Source: Ichthyophonus hoferi
Taxonomy: Eukaryota; Opisthokonta; Ichthyosporea; Ichthyophonida; Ichthyophonidae
Assembly (NCBI GenBank): GCA_002751075.1
Contig: NAOQ01000091.1
Location: 120,237 to 143,247, forward strand
Direction of reading: 5' to 3'
DNA: 23,011 nt
Every line of letters starts with the position of its first letter. Position 1 is the first letter of the stretch. The notes under the pieces were generated by a model. That model made no database searches, was not told the origin of the DNA, and saw only the letters and a list, made by a program, of their open reading frames with translations. The translations under genes were made by a program, and so were the position numbers. Positions 22,595-23,011 of the stretch are shown here, in pieces.

Positions 22595-22915
22595 CTGTGA
22601 CTCGGCCCGTTTAACAGAAGAAAATTGCACGTGTAGAGATATAGCAATAGGTAAAACATACAGGTTAGTATATCATTGGTACGCATAAAAATGAATCAAA
22701 AGAAAGATAGGATGTACGGAGAGAAGAGAGGAAAGAAATATTAAAGCTATACTATAAAGGATTATACGGCTATATATATTATATACTGTATATTTAATAT
22801 TCCGTTCTAGGTTAACTTCTCTTTACTCACAATACTCTTTGATATTTCTACTTTGGAACTATTCATTCGTTTTCACCTGTTTATCAAGTACCTTTCCGGT
22901 GAATAAACGAGACGA

Positions 22916-22959
<44 letters not shown>

Positions 22960-23011
22960 TACACACTACTACTACTACTTATAACGTTACCTCCTACGTA
23001 TACGTACGTAC
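22595..23011. other. probable long intron of the dynactin gene, window end
   Basis: The region upstream of the first recognised dynactin exon should be intron, because the earlier hexapeptide repeats are not found here. It is AT-rich, with a long TA microsatellite and a CTACTACTACT tail. No phase-1-ending exon with dynactin character was seen. Confidence 0.45.
22918..22958. repeat. (AT)20 dinucleotide microsatellite
   Basis: An uninterrupted 41-nt alternating A/T run, the longest perfect dinucleotide repeat in the window, followed by ACTACACACTACTACTACT. Confidence 0.95.

Noticed and set aside
22841-22905. Possible first exon of the dynactin gene (MNSSKVEISKSI on the minus strand)
   Set aside because: It does not look like the known dynactin 6 N-terminus, and about 100 residues of hexapeptide repeats that should follow are not found before 22594.

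Overview
The window is intron-rich, AT-rich eukaryotic nuclear DNA. Three protein-coding genes can be rebuilt exon by exon with GT-AG introns of about 0.1-1.5 kb, often with a CTAAC/CTAAT-like branch site shortly before the acceptor. The proteins (a poly(C)-binding-protein-like triple-KH protein and dynactin subunit 6) fit an opisthokont such as an early-diverging fungus, a unicellular holozoan or a simple animal. The sequence alone does not settle the lineage.

Left part (316-8506, minus strand): one gene of eight phase-compatible exons encoding about 972 aa. It has a poly-proline N-terminus, a weak WH2-like actin-binding motif, a long Ser/Thr/Lys-rich disordered stretch and a highly charged coiled-coil C-terminal third. 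I do not recognise the family.

Middle (8507-12932): a 4.4-kb AT-rich spacer between divergently transcribed genes. It holds a cluster of short palindromes, a perfect CRE octamer, one weak ORF, and a fossil fragment of a Ty1/Copia retrotransposon (GAG-pre-integrase zinc finger) at about 12125-12350.

Right-centre (12933-20149, plus strand): a nine-exon gene for a 518-aa protein with three KH domains, closest by eye to the PCBP/alphaCP and fungal PBP2/HEK2/Rnc1 group. A Pro/Gln/Tyr-rich linker of about 225 aa separates KH2 and KH3. KH1 and KH2 are each cut by a phase-1 intron at the same point of the GxxG loop and bounded by phase-0 introns, as expected from an old tandem domain duplication. 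The KH2 loop has lost its last glycine. Intron 3 is loaded with C-rich pyrimidine tracts, the kind of sequence this family binds, and exon 4 just after it ends in a poor splice donor, which suggests autoregulated splicing. Intron 4, the longest, holds an unrecognised coding-like island on the opposite strand. Introns 2 and 6 share a near-identical repeat of about 60 bp.

Right end (21572-22594, minus strand): the last three exons of a dynactin subunit 6 (p27) homologue, convergent with the KH gene across about 1.4 kb. Its upstream exons appear to lie beyond the window. Microsatellites (TA, CTAT, ATTACT and degenerate TATAC types) are scattered through introns and spacers.
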